Counted from the first letter of the stretch, positions 23,122 to 36,600 are shown. The stretch is 64,000 nt of DNA from Omphiscola glabra (GCA_964017045.1 OZ024806.1:22305088-22369087), one strand, 5' to 3'. Notes: generated by a model from the letters alone, not told the origin. Program-made: numbers and translations.

Positions 23122-23640
23122 GTGTGGCTGGAACAACACCAAACTGCAGTGGATCAGTTGAAGAATTTAATCACATCAAAGCCAGTTAAGGTGTCAGTGG
23201 ATGCTTCGCAAGAAGGTCTTGGGGCAGTATTAATTCAAAGTGAGAGACCAGTGGCTTATGCATCTAGGTCTTTATGTGAGTGTGAAAAAAGATATGCTCA
23301 AATAGAAAAATAATGCTGGCCGTAGTATTCGGAGTTGAACATTTTCATTACTATGTCTATGGGAGCCAGGTCATAGTAGAGACAGATCACAGATCATTGG
23401 AAGTGATCATAAAAAAAAGACTTTGTCATCCGCATCGCCCAGGTTTCAGAGGATGCTTCTACGACTCATGAAATATGAAATCGTTCTTGACTACAACTAC
23501 ACGCCTGGCAAAGATATGTTCATACCAGATACCCTCTCGCTAGCAGCCCTACCAAGGCGGCATCCATCAAGTGAAGACTGGGACGCACAGGTTCATCTAA
23601 TAGTCAACAGTCTACCTATTTCAGATGAAAAAGTGTAAGT
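23122..23640 (+). pseudogene. RNase H remnant of the gypsy-type element
   Basis: 23122-23313 encodes the start of an RNase H domain with [14 protein letters not shown] and [20 protein letters not shown], then a stop. The continuation (TDHRSLE near 23385, then a segment ending DTLSLA near 23546) is in other frames. The motifs are the typical D and H positions of Ty3/gypsy RNase H. The domain is interrupted by at least two frame changes. Confidence 0.78.
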
Positions 23641-23879
23641 ATTTCAACAAGCAACAGCGAACGATGCCACTCTGAGACCTTTAAGGTAACCTATTTTAGC
23701 AGGATGGCCAAAATAGAAGATCTGAGATTCCACAAGAAATAAGAATGTATGCTGAATTCACAGAAGAACTAAGTGAAAGCCAAGGTTTACTTTTCAAAGG
23801 AGAGAAAATTATAGTTATGAAAATAATGCAGAAAGAAATGCTTAGGAGACTTAGGATATTTAGGGTGGGATAACTGTTC

Positions 23880-24600
23880 GGCTACAGCAAGAGAATTAGT
23901 TTTCTGGCAGTGAATGACACCACAGATCATAGAATTAAATCTAGCTGCTCAGTATGCAGTGAGTATCAAAGGTCCCAGCAAAAAAATCATATGATAGTAT
24001 TTTTGATATCCCACGATATCCCAGTGCTTCCATGGGAAAAAATCGGAGCTGTTATTTTCCATTTTGCTGGAAAGAGCATATTATTGATTAATACATCAGA
24101 TCTTTGAATTTAGTCTCATTCCGTCTCTCAAAGCTTCTGTTGTGATTATTCATATGAAGTCTCGCTTTGCTCACCGTGGCATTCCAAGAGAAGTAATTAG
24201 TGACAATGGGCCCCCCAGTTTTGCTGTGAAGAGTTTCTCAACTTCTCAAAACAGTTGGGATTTAGTTACATCACTTCAAACCCCAGATACCCACAGTCCA
24301 ATGGCGTGGCTGAAAGATCAATGCAGACAGTAAAAACACTTTTAAAGAAAGCTCAATCTTCGGGCCAAGATCCATATATTGCCCTGTTGCAGTTTAGGAA
24401 TGATCCATGCCATGAAGGAACTGCTCCTGCGCGGCTACTCACGGGCCGACGCCTGAGATCAACTCTTCCAGCTACTGATGCCTACCTCAAGCCTAAAGTT
24501 CCAGACACAAAAGAAATGGCCAACGTCTGGAACAGAAGAAAAAAAACGTTCAAGGGAGATATTACAACAAAACGGTGAAACGGACGGGCCGTCCACAGAT
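23880..24600 (+). pseudogene. Integrase remnant of the gypsy-type element
   Basis: A weak HHCC-like start (CSVCSEYQRSQQ at about 23950) is followed by core motifs: RGIPREVISDNGP (second Asp of the DDE triad, about 24172-24210) and, in another frame, SNGVAERSMQTVK (the Glu, about 24297-24335). The two overlap in different frames (24142-24333 and 24255-24578), so there is at least one indel. The integrase is inactive. Downstream to 25100 only short open frames remain. Confidence 0.78.
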
Positions 24601-25112
24601 TCAGCCTGGGAGCAGTATACATATGCAGATTAGGCCTCGAAGTATATGGAAGCCGGGAGTAGTTAGCTCAGAAGTTTCCACACCAAGTCACACATTTTCA
24701 AAACACCAGATGGTATGACATATCGGCGAAATCAAAAAAAATGTTAAAAGAGACATTTGGCGGACAAAGCAGTACTCCAGATTTATTCGAACTGGACAGC
24801 CCCGATACAACACATGAACTACAAACGCACCAACTCAGAAATTGTAAGAGAGACTTTAGTGAAAGAGTCGCTACCACGTTCCATCAATCCTATTCCAGCA
24901 CATGTGGTAACACGATATGACAGGCTAAGTAAAACGATAAGTAAAACGCTTCCCTGATAGAGGCATGTAAAATATACATTGCCATACAATGCATATAAAT
25001 ATTTGAACTATTTGTGCATACACAATTGTTGGATATTTCACTATTACTATAATAATGGTGCATACATAACATTTTATTAATTAACTATTGATCGTCTCAA
25101 ATAAGAGGGAGA

Positions 25113-25192
25113 TGTGATTCACTGTGTATGACTGACGAGTATTAGTTGTTACACAGACCACAGGCGAGTTGGGATCATATTTTACTATTACA
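25113..25192 (+). repeat. 3' LTR of the gypsy-type element (80 bp)
   Basis: Begins TGTGATTC and ends ATTACA, preceded by a purine-rich polypurine tract AAGAGGGAGA and followed by the target duplication GTTGT. The differences from the 5' copy (several substitutions and a 2-base length change in 80 bp) indicate that the insertion is not recent. Confidence 0.85.
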
Positions 25193-25970
25193 GTTGTAGT
25201 CTTTTGAAAAAGGAAATTCCTCTGTAGTTGACGTTTGTAACCTTTCTTGTGCATTGTGGTTATTCATGCTGTTTCACATTCTGTTGGAATTTTCTCTTCG
25301 TGCCAAATTGTAGTTAAAAGTTTATATTTATATGTCCGAGAGTGTGGTTCTCATCCTCCATATTTAATAAGTTCTGATGTGATGAGGTCTTCTCCAGGGC
25401 TTTGTGGTTTTCATATAATTGATTAATTCTGTAGTTTCGTCCAAAGTTTTGCAAGTTTATACAGGATCTGATCCTCCATCTTGTCCATTGTCTGAATTTA
25501 GTATACCCTCAAAATATTCAGCCTATTCCGTAATTAACTCTCCATAACTGCTCTCACACATTTGAGGTATGTCTTTGTATACATTCTTTTCCTCTTTTAT
25601 CTTCAGGCACATTCCTCTAATATTTCCCTCCCTTGTCTTCTATTTATTTTAGTTTAGCTTTTTCCCATTCCCTTATTTTCTTCCTACACTTTTTCAAAAT
25701 TTTCATGGCTCCCCTTCTGGCTTCATTGTATATTTGTCTCGCATTTCTTGTTTCCTTTTGTATCATGATCCGTCGTGCCTTATTCCCTTCTTATACAGTC
25801 TCTCTGCATTCTTCATCAAACGAGCCTACTCTACTGTTAGTTTGCTGATATCCTACTACTTTTTCTATTGATCTCTTATAGCACTTTGTATCCCATCCCA
25901 CTGTTCATTTATGTTGTTTTCTCTGTTTACTTCCTCCATTGATGCTTCTTCTTCTTCTATATATTAAGGG
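25193..25970 (-). pseudogene. LINE fragment, upstream part (linker to start of reverse transcriptase)
   Basis: On the minus strand, the stretch near 25840-25600 encodes a charged block (ARRIMIQKETRNARQIY, ARRGAMKILKKCRKK) typical of the region before the RT of RTE/L2-like LINEs. Near 25230-25193 it reads NYRGIS, an RT-domain motif. Stops interrupt the frame. The reading frame continues at 20867 if the gypsy-type element and one GTTGT copy are left out. Confidence 0.65.
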
Positions 25971-26083
25971 CCCACGATCAATTCTTCTTCTATATATTAA
26001 GGGCCCATGATCAATTCTTCTTCTATATATTAAGGGCACACGATCAATTCTTCTTCTATATATTAAGGGCCCACGATCAATTT
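25951..26083 (+). repeat. 33-bp tandem repeat, about 4 copies
   Basis: The unit contains CTTCTTCTATATATTAAGGG and ends in a GATCAATT box. Four near-identical copies differ by single bases (cccacg, cccatg, gcacac). Confidence 0.9.
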
Positions 26084-26163
26084 ATTGATCATTATGGCTC
26101 CTATGAATGTAGATGGGATTTGCAATGTCTCTGTGCCTGGTGTTGATGAGCATATTTCACTGG

Positions 26164-26510
26164 TTACAAGAGTAACTGTTTGAGGGTATCATGCACTAGG
26201 GGTTGGAAGGCCTGAGGCAATAGACGCAAATGAGTCAAGTTTTGTCGCCTCAACCGTTCCTTTAGGAAGCTTGTTCCAGTCCCCGATTGTTTTTGGTAGG
26301 AGTGAGCAGTTCCTATACTGGCTTCTCGCTGGTATGAGCCGGAACTGCCTGTCGTGGCCTCGTCGCTGTCTATGGGGGGGAGGGACGAGTTTCTGTTTAA
26401 TGCCAGAGCAGTGGATCTAGCCCATTCTAGTTGTGCTTCTTCTTCATTTTTGCCATTATAGATAGTACCCTTGAATTCCCTTTTACTATTATTGTAAGTT
26501 ACATATATTT
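26164..26510 (-). other. Unrecognised minus-strand open segment, probably part of a repeat
   Basis: The open frame includes EEEAQLEWARSTALALNR and a Ser/Gly-rich stretch and ends in a stop at 26164. It lies between the LINE remnant and a 39-bp array, and its upstream part (26510-26592) is read from that array. No family was recognised. A dispersed repeat is more likely than a gene. Confidence 0.3.
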
Positions 26511-26514
26511 TACG

Positions 26515-26830
26515 GTTCGGTTCAATTATTGCTCCTGTTAATCTCTTGTCTAAGTACAGTTCAATTATTGCTCCTGTTAATCTATTGTCCAAGTTCGGTT
26601 TAATTATTGCTCCTGTTAATCTCTTGTCTAAGTTCGGTTTAATTATTGCTCCTGTTAATCTCTTGTCTAAGTTCGGTTTAATTATTGCTCCTGTTAATCT
26701 CTTGTCTAAGTTCGGTTCAATTATTGCTCCTGTTAATCTCTTGTCTAAGTTCGGTTCAATTATTGCTCCTGTTAATCTCTTGTCTAAGTTCGGTTTAATT
26801 ATTGCTCCTGTTAATCTCTTGTCTAAATTG
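26515..26830 (+). repeat. 39-bp tandem array, about 8 copies
   Basis: The unit contains TAATTATTGCTCCTGTTAAT and CTCTTGTCTAAGTTCGG. Because 39 is a multiple of three, it yields a long artificial reading frame repeating SKFGLIIAPVNLL. Confidence 0.93.
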
Positions 26831-27675
26831 TCAGATTTCTTTGAACCTTTCTGCTTGCCATTGTGTATTATTTATTATTATTATTATTATAAGTTTTTTT
26901 ATAGCGTAGTACCCCAATCTAGGTCTGGGCTCACCATGCTGTAAATTCCATCAGCTTAATTGATTTTTCTGTCCTTCTTTGTTTGCTGTTGAATTCTTCT
27001 TGACCAAAATGTTTTATGTTTTTTAGTTTTGTTATCTTTCAGGTTTTTAAGAGAGGTTTTTTTTTTATATACAAATTTGAGCTATGTCTTTTGGGGCTAA
27101 TTTGGATATGCAGGTAAAACAGACCACGCCTTTTTGCCCAATTAATTTATTACTTAATTTGGAACTTAAGTATTTATAAATTATCAGCGTATCTATGGCC
27201 ACAATCAAAATAAAAAGCTATAAAAACTCCCAATTTTTTAAATATGTATTGCAGTCATTGGTAGTACAAAAACAATGTGTATGGGTTCTTAAAAAAAGAC
27301 ATTTCACGAAGAAAAAAAAATAGGTTTGATTTATTTTAATATCAAAATATGATTTAAACAAGCAGCAGATGACACATTTGGGGGATTTTTTCATTTAATA
27401 TAAATATATATCTCCCAAAGTTGTTCAGTTTACATATTTAAGTATTTACCGGTATTAGTAATAAATATCAATGTAATGGCAGATAATATCTACCATACGT
27501 ATACTGACATGAAAATGTTGAATTTGTTCAAAAACTTAAATTACTGAAAGAAATAACTACCGGTGCACTCAAACATTTATAAGACTCAAGAAAAATTCTC
27601 AATTTTCTAATGTAGAAATTTTTTTTTTTTTTTTAAATTTCATAAAAATAAAAGCCATTGATCATGAAAGTTGCA
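26831..27675. other. Intergenic / 3' UTR side of the AIG1-like gene
   Basis: Lies just downstream of the AIG1-like stop codon at 27676 on the minus strand. Several TTTATT (AATAAA on minus) words lie in 27,100-27,600, but I cannot pick the real polyadenylation site. Confidence 0.45.
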
Positions 27676-30600
27676 TCAATTCCTTTTGATTCGACTTGCC
27701 ACGGCTGACTGCTTACCTAAAAATTACATGCAAAGAGAAAGATTGATTAACATTTTGTTTAACCAGTTTACACATTTAAAAAATGACAACTGTAACTATA
27801 TATGTTGGCTAAGGAATAAAATTTAACAAAAGAGAATCCCATAAGTTAGTTTATATAGGTCACTAATATATTACTGCAGGAGTAAGAAAAGTGCAGGGGA
27901 AGTGAAATTTGTTAGCTGCACAACATTCTCCACATTAATTTTTTTTAAAATCCTGCAGTTTCCTGAGAAATGGAACTAGTTCATGAATTCATTTAAGCTT
28001 TGCTTGCATCTTCCCCCACCCCCTTTCTTTTTTTTTTTTTTACAAAAGATGTAAGCTGGTGCCTCATTATTAAGGAATATACACATATACTACTTTATCT
28101 CTATGATCCACATACAAACTTACACCAAAAATAAGTAGAAATTTTTTCTCCCATGATATAAAGTGGTGCAAATAGAAGCAGACAGATGCTTATAAAGATG
28201 GCTCTTTCATGGGTTTTCAAAACTTGGAGCACTGGATATACCCAGAAGTTATCATAGAATGCTATGAAAAGAATCCTGAAAATGAATTAAAAACTTTTGA
28301 TAAGATATTTTTATTCGCAGTAAACAAAAGAAGTGGATAAACATGATTTGATTGACCGAGATTCAATAAATAAAGAAAGAAGTCACACAATATATATCAT
28401 GTAAGGTACCCTCAATAAATAATTATATTATATTGCATTACTGAGTTGTGGGGTGTTCCAAAAATGGAACAGTAGAAAAATTCCCTGCAACATTATTTTC
28501 ACTGTATTTGTTCCTGATGTCCCACTGACTTTTCAAGAAGAGCTGAACTGGTGAGCGATGATATAGAAAACAATATGGTATTGTCAATAGCATTATCTAA
28601 CTGAAGGACATTGGATGCACCAACACTGTATTCATCATATTTTACCCTGACATGGCTGAAACCACCAAATGTAGCCCAGAGGTGATGCCTCACTCAAAAC
28701 TGAATGGGCTATCCATTGTTTTCACCCATGATGACCAAAATAAGGAACAATGGTTTCATCAAAGCAGAAATGTTTCGTTTGAAACAAATTTCAAGCATCT
28801 CTCATTTAGTTTGTTTATGGGAGGTTTTAACTTGGAAAACTTGACCATTGTCTCCAAATTTGCATTGTCAGAACAAATATAGTTTCAAAGTTGTCCAGTT
28901 TCAAGGCACCAATAACAAGTGCGTTATGTGCATCTGTTCTTCTTTGTTCCCAGAACATACACCTTCTAGAAACTAAGATAAAACCTGTAACATGGCTGTT
29001 AAAAAAATTTGAATTTGGAGCTGATCAAGCCAAGATTTATACAGCGAGCAAGTTGGCATTCCTGACAACTGTGAGTTGTGTCGTTAGGTCAGCCCTTTTC
29101 CATTTGCCTATAATTTTTGTCTCTTTCTCTTTGATGTGGGCAGTTGCTGTGCAGTTGAGTTTGGTGGAACTTCATCATCAAGAGAGTAATCTATAGGTGA
29201 GTATGAAGGATCATCTGGGTCAGACTCATCATCATAGTCATCGTGAATAAGATATGCAGCTACTCTAAAAAAAGATCATGGCAAATTATTTATTGCCATG
29301 ACCTCTTCATCTCCTGAGTATCATCAGAAATAAGTGCTGTAGCATTATCAGATATGTGTATCAATATATCCCTTGCTCTTCAACTCTACTAGATACTATT
29401 ATTAAGGGATTTGCCTGCTGTATCAAAAATGGAACATCCAACATTTCAAACCCATAACTAATACAACAATAAACAGTGCATTTCCTTTTTAAAGTTCAAT
29501 AACATAACTAGTAAGAAGTTATAATTTAAAAATAATAGTATAGAATGAAGTGCAGTAAGTTATTTATATCTATTAGTCTATGGATGGTCCTTCAAAAATT
29601 TGAAAAAAAATTCATATGGATTTTTGAGGACCACCCAGCACACAGTATCTAGAGCTTGGTGACAAACTCTGTGCTCCACAGGAAAATAATATGTACCCAC
29701 TAGGAAGCTGACGATTGTGAAAAAAATCAGACCTCACTGATAGCCATGGTTTGTAGTGATAGGATATAAATCACCATCACATGACTGCCATTCCAGTAAT
29801 GGACCTCTAGGCATAAATGGGTTAATATTAAAGCTTCTGATAAATTATTTGTATCTTGTAGAAAGTAGGGTAGCCTAAGACCTAAGTGATATACAATAAT
29901 ACAGTCAATAAAAATTGTACTATTCAAAATACCTGGAGAATATTATAAAATGTTTCTAAACCTGCTTATAATCTAACCACCCCACTACTTCCCCTGAAAT
30001 ATTTTTTTACAAAGTCAGCTTTAGAACAAGTACCGGTGTATACTGTACTCATTCAACACTGGGAAAAAATAGAACTGGACAAATGGATTGATTCAGCAGC
30101 AAACAACCTTGTCAAATTTCCTCTACATACAAATTAATTTCTCCTTTGATGTTCCTATTCTCTTTTGGTGCTGCAGACCTTTTAAGGTCAAAATTTGCTA
30201 AATTTGTCATACAGTAAAAATCTTACAGGAAACTGATTTCTGGGAATCCTTGATCACTCTTTACCACAATTAGAAAAAGTGCAAGAGCCACAAGAGCTTT
30301 GATCACATTTGAACTCTCCTGCTACATCAACAGTCCAGAGGGAAACCTGGTGTTAAGTTTAGATATATTTTCAGGGGGTAAAAATCCCTTATTAGCTCAA
30401 ATATTTATATTGCAATATACCTTACATTTAATGTCTAAGCTGATGATTTCTTACCATAGAAGATAACAGCATGCTAGAATCAAAGTCCCCAACATACCAA
30501 ACAAACGCCTGGGATAATGGTGGTACACCAAGGCTTTATCCACAAGCAGGAATGGCAATACAGTGGAATGCTACAATGAAAAACAATTGAAAAATTTGCT

Positions 30601-33600
30601 GTGATGAAAACAGGACTGAAAATAATTTGCTTGCTAATAGATTTGTTACGAGACATGAAGCCACACTGAAAACAGGAAGGTACATAAAACAATAATGAAT
30701 AAGAGCTAATCAATGCAAAGTGAAAAGAAATTTAGAAGCTAATTTAAAAATGGAACCATTTTGGCATTACTTCTTAGCTTAAGATTATATACAGTAAATA
30801 CTAAAAGGGTTATTCTTATGATTTATGAAACATGATTATATTGTATAATTTTATACAATACTTACAAGTACATGGTTGAGCAAAGGTGGAATTATTTTAT
30901 CCAAAGCTTTTGGATAGACAAGATCCCTGTCAATGGCATAGAGTCCCCAGAATGTGGCAACAACAAACTTGAAAAGATTCAATGTAATATTAACAAGCAT
31001 GTATTAATATAGTGATAAATAAAGGAAAAAAGAGAAAAACAATCTAAATGACAATTTTTTTAAACAAGACCTTGGATTTTTAAAAATAAATTAATGAAAT
31101 TAGATATAGAAGTTGCAAGTTTAAATAATTAATTTAATGGATTGCACCCAGTTATGGGCTTAGCTTTTAAATTTCCTTTGAACAACATAACTCAATATTT
31201 TGACATACCGGTATTGAGTACCAGTAAACATTTAATACCTTATGTTAACATTATTAATATCATAGTTTAAAAATGAATCAACCTACAATTCCTACTGGGA
31301 AAGCTACTGCAGCATGAAAATTATCACGCCATCTTTGCATGGTTGATCTTTTGTTGTGAAAGCGTGGAGACTCTTCATTTTTACTTATATCATTAAGGAC
31401 AGAAAACCCAAAGTAGAACGACTGCAGACACTGTCTCAATGAAATTTTAAAAAGCCAAACATTTAAATTTTAATTGTTTTTGTAACTTAATTTAGCATTT
31501 ATATTTATAGCAATGTCTGACAAAGCTATTTTAGGACTCACACTAAAGACTTAAGTTAACTGCCTTCTCTAAAATCTTATCTTCCTAATTATTTATTTGT
31601 CAATAGTTCTAATCTTTAATTGAGAACTTTGAGTGGTTATTATACCAAGGTATTTTATGTATTACACACTAATACTAATCATATATATAATCTGATGTAC
31701 AAAGCTTTGTGTTTCCTATGCAAAACAAAGACATTTGAAGTAATGTATTTAAAAAGTTGCTATGGGTTCCTAATTCAGTGTGCTGTCACCTGTTTTGGTC
31801 CAGTCTCCATCATCTGGATGTTAAATAAGACTTTTACAAATAATTAAAACCCTTTCAATATTCATAAATTAAAAACAGTGCATTATTATTTTTTGTCAAA
31901 ATTGGTCTAGGTCAGTCAATGCAACCACAAAATTTTATATAACACCTGAGCATCATTATCATCATTAGACATACATTTATTATGCAGCCTGATTAAATTA
32001 ATATTAGATTAATTAAATGAGAGCCTAAATACTTAATTGTACACTTCAGGAAAACTGGATAAAATTGACTTTCATTGAGATAAATAATTAACTTAGCTAA
32101 AGATAAATAATTAACTTAGCTAAAGATAAATTATAAACTGAATTAAATAATAAATGAGAGTGTGAGCCATTTAATAAATGCTTAACTCTTCCTGTATTTA
32201 AATAAATTGAAAATAATATTCACTTGCTTTATTTACCCCTGCTTAGCCCTAAAATTATTGATAGCTAGCTAATATTATACATATTAAGCAAATTCTGATT
32301 TACAAAAGACCTTTGTATAAAAAAAATTAACATTTTATTGGACTATGTAAAATTATATGGTGTGACTTTGCATCAATGGATGACTTTGCCTATTAAATAC
32401 TTATTTTGAGAAAGTTATTTTTCATGATTTACTAAGAGTTCTTTCAACTAAATTTTAGCAAGTCAGTAACCTTAGAAGATGAATAAGTAAATTGTGTATA
32501 AAAACTGATAAAAGAAGCTTTAGAAGATTACAGCAGGATGGAACTGTTCAAAGCTTCAATAGACAAGCTGCAAGCCTGGCACCAGCCCAAACCTAAAGCT
32601 GTAATGTACATAAGAATGATGGGTATTTATAAATCCTCAGTAGCCCTCTTAGGGGTTGTCCATAAAGGACTTCAACACAAAATATGCACCCCTTCCTGTC
32701 CGCACGTGGCTTACCCCCCCCCCCCCCCCAACCAAAGAAATTTACTGTCTCACACTTGTGTTTTTAGTTGAGGGAATGGAGTTACCATAGGCTGTAGGTA
32801 GGTACTTTGACACAAAATTTAAATATGGTCCGATTGCCATGAATGATACATCATTTTAAAGGGTTAGCTATAAGCTTTATAACAACACCAATTTCATCTT
32901 TCTATCTTTTATATAACTTGAGTTATTAATTTTTTTGTCAAATTTTTATGCCCCTTATATAAGCTATATATTCGACCCAAAATTTGAAATTTTTTCACTT
33001 TTTGACCCATAACTTTTTTATTTTCAAAGATAATGGAACCAAATTTTCAGTAGATATTCTCAATGCAATATACAACACAATGAACAACAAAAGTTTCACA
33101 TTATATAATAAATATTTATTTTAAAAATTGTTTTTGCAGAGAAATTGAAAAAATATCTGTAAAAAAATATTTTTTTGGTCAAATGTATTATTTTTTTACA
33201 CGAAAAAAAAAAAAATTGCAGGTCTATTCCATTTTAAAGTAACAACAACATCAAATCAAATTTATATTTTAATTATAGTCATTTTATGTTCTGTAGGGAA
33301 TTTGAAAATACCTGAAAAGAAAAATATTTAAAATGTTAAATTCATTTTTTTAAAATCAAAGGTCCATACAATTAACTAATTACATGAAATAGTCAGTGCT
33401 ACTACTTTATTGATGGGACTCTGAAAAGAAATATAGATATGTTATTAATAAATTATTCAAATATAAGGTCCTGAAAAGAAATATAGAAATAGAAATGTTA
33501 ATAAATTATTCAAATATAGACAAAATGGTTCATACTTAGTTTGTAAATAAATTACAGACAATAAATGTTAAACCAATACTAATAATATTAACATTTGCCA

Positions 33601-36600
33601 GTATGAGATGAAGAATTTAAAATATTATGACTTGAAAAGAAAAAAAAGGGGTAAAATAATTTTTTTAAATGTACCGATATTCGGTATTCCTTTATTCCAA
33701 AAGAAAAAGTCAGAGGCTTATACATTTAAAGTAATGATACCCAACACATATTAAATCAATGCTGTTTTAATTATAACATTGGTTACATCTTGAGTCCCTG
33801 GAGTTGCCTGGTGCTCAAATACCTGTGGAAGGAAACAATCATTGTGTGTTACAATAGTTGTAGCATCAATACCTTTGGAAGGCAACAGATTCTTCTTCTT
33901 GTTAATAGGCACTACAACTGGCTGCAACAAAAGATTTTGGCTTCTATTCCAATTAGTTTCAATTCCTTTCTAAAAAACAGAAAGCTTTTTATATAATCTT
34001 GACACATATACAGACCTGTTTACTCTTACCATTTTGGCGTACAATGAATGATTTTGAGATGTATACATTATATATCCGGTATACTGTATGTTTATTTTTT
34101 ACTATTAAGATAATGTATTGAATGATTTTGTGATGATGTTGTGCGATTTTAAGAGTTTGAGGGTAAACAGGTCTGCATTTATATATATTGCAACCTTGTA
34201 AGAAACATAGTTGCTATCCTCTTGTTGGAAGGCCTCATCAAGAGCAGAAACAGATGCTTTCATGCCCTCTGTCTTGTTTGGTATGCTACTATACAGATAG
34301 ATAGCATAGCCATTTCTTTTCACAAATGCGGCTGCAACCTGGAAAAAGCTTGCAAGATACAGGTTATAATCCTCATTGTCACTGACATTTCTAGAAATTA
34401 CAAAGTCAAACTGCAAAGAAAAAAACAAAATAAAATTAACAAAATGTGCAGACCATTTTTATTTATTAACTACTCTTTTATTATAACTATAACTGTCTAT
34501 ATAAATATAGTATAGTCGTATAGTATAATTATAATGAAAATGTTTATATTTCAATTTTATAATAATTTATTATTTATATTATATTTCAATTAGCCTATAC
34601 TTATACTATATTTATAATAATTTATATGATTGTTTATTTTATTTTGTTAATTGAATGTAGAATAAATGACAAACCTACAAAAAAACGTATTTTATTATTA
34701 ACTAATTAATACTAGTAATATTACTAGTATAATTACTATTACTTAGTAGTATTACTAAGACTAAGATTAAGTATTTATTAGTATTAGTAGCATTCGTATT
34801 AGTATTACCTTAGCCTTAGGCTTAGGCCTTAGTCTTATACTCTTAGTCTTAGTGAATTAACTGAATTGAAGTCTGAAGGACTAATTTTATTTAATTAATT
34901 TTAATTCACAAATGACAGTAAATTAAATGTTTATGAATAAATATTTCAAATTCTGCTTTGATTTGATACAATTAACTGTTTAAAGTATTGAATAATAATA
35001 ACAAATACCGGTATTTCCGAAATATTCATTATTTAATGTCCGCCACTATCGATAACTGCGCCGCCATCCCGAGGCAGGAAAATGGGCGAAAAGAGAATTA
35101 GGAGTTTTGGTCACCAATTTAGGGAGTTTTTTGCGGTTACTTGAGCGCAGTCTCGTTAATTATAATAAGCTATAAAAATCAATTAATACTTTAGAATATT
35201 GTCCATTATGTTCTTTTAGTCGTCGCGTTTCTACAAAAAAAGTATTTAAGCTTTTATTCACTTACCGGTGGTTTTTTGACAACAGCGTAGTGTAGCAGTA
35301 TCAAACCGTAATGTAACTTATAGTTTCGTGTGCAGAAACCAAACAACACAACAATGGTGACGTAAAACACAGCTTTTTTATGCAAATTTTGATGCTCGAG
35401 GCTATTTACCGATGTCAACGAAAGCATTCTTCAAAAAGTAGGTCAAAGGCTTATGCCTCATTTTGAGACATGCGCAGAACCATGCGCGGGCCTGTATTGT
35501 TATCCCTACTGTAGGTGGTTGACACTTCTTGTCACATATATAGAAGGATATAATAAAGTTGCTATATGTTCTTCACAAAATAATGTACCAGCTTAAATTG
35601 TTTATTTAAATTTTATGCTTTGTAATTGTACTTATTTGTGTTTTTCTCCGCAAAAAGCTAAAGCAGCAGATTCTATCTCTTTCGCCTCTCCATTTTTGCA
35701 GACACGTGTTTGCACTATTTATTTTTTTTTTGGTTTCACTCAGCCGCCATCTTTGTTGCCATGGCACTCTGCCATCATACTCATAGTATAGCAAACAAGA
35801 TAGAGGCTGTGGGCGTGGGAAATGACTCATGAGTGGCGTACCGAACCAACATTTACTGATTACTGGCATATTATTTTTATTTATCTTTTAATTAATTAAT
35901 ATCATTAAAAAAATGTCTCACCCTAACCCGAACCCTAAATCTATCATAAACAAAGGGCAGTGACTCCCAATGAGGGACCACAGAAGCACATTAGCCAGTT
36001 AAAGTACTACTCACTCAGACTCACTGGTACTACCCGACTCCGATACCCCTTTTGGCTGATTTTTACAAGCGTAGCCGTGACGTCATTTGCATGGATTCAC
36101 TCCCCTTATTTTTTTTATTAGAGTTATATTTTACTTAAATTACGATGGCATGTTTTTTAATTAAATTTTTATTGGTTGATTAAATATAATGATAAAATTT
36201 GATTGGTTGGCTGATTTAGTATTTTATGTCGTCTGCCATGATGACCACACGTGTTTTATTCCTGTTTCATTAATTTTTGGATATTCTTTTCGTTGGAACC
36301 TGAAATAAAGTGTGTAAAGGTGTATTCCATGAAAATGTAAGTTGGGTTTTCATTACTTCTTTATTTTATAATTAATTTTGGCCACTTTTCTTTGTTTTTT
36401 TAAAACTTTCCTACTTTTCAGGGTCAAAACCCAGCGCCACGTTAGGCTAAGGCGAGAGTGTCAAAACGCTGGTTCCGATAGGGTCAAAACCCTGTTAGGG
36501 AGAGGGTCAAAACCCTGTTAGGGAGAGGGTCAAAACCCTGTTAGGGAGAGGGTCAAAACCCTGTTAGGGAGAGGGTCAAAACTCTGTTAGGGAGAGGGTC

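Larger units (their letters stand above)
20868..25192 (+). mobile_element. Ty3/gypsy-type LTR element, decayed, with very short LTRs and a 5-bp target duplication
   Basis: It is bounded by two similar direct repeats that start TG and end CA (20868-20945 and 25113-25192) and flanked on both sides by GTTGT (20863-20867 and 25193-25197). Internal order: gag-like zinc knuckles, protease LDTGA, reverse transcriptase, RNase H, integrase, then a purine tract (about 25101-25112) directly before the 3' LTR. This is the order of Ty3/gypsy elements. The coding region is broken by stops, several frame changes and a MITE at 21725-21926, so it cannot be functional. It is inserted within a LINE of opposite orientation. 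Confidence 0.9.

Noticed and set aside
26546..26944. 132-residue plus-strand frame of SKFGLIIAPVNLL repeats
   Set aside because: Read-through of the 39-bp array; no conserved flanking domain.
34222..34515. 97-residue plus-strand frame
   Set aside because: Shadow of the minus-strand candidate exon; no splice or family support.
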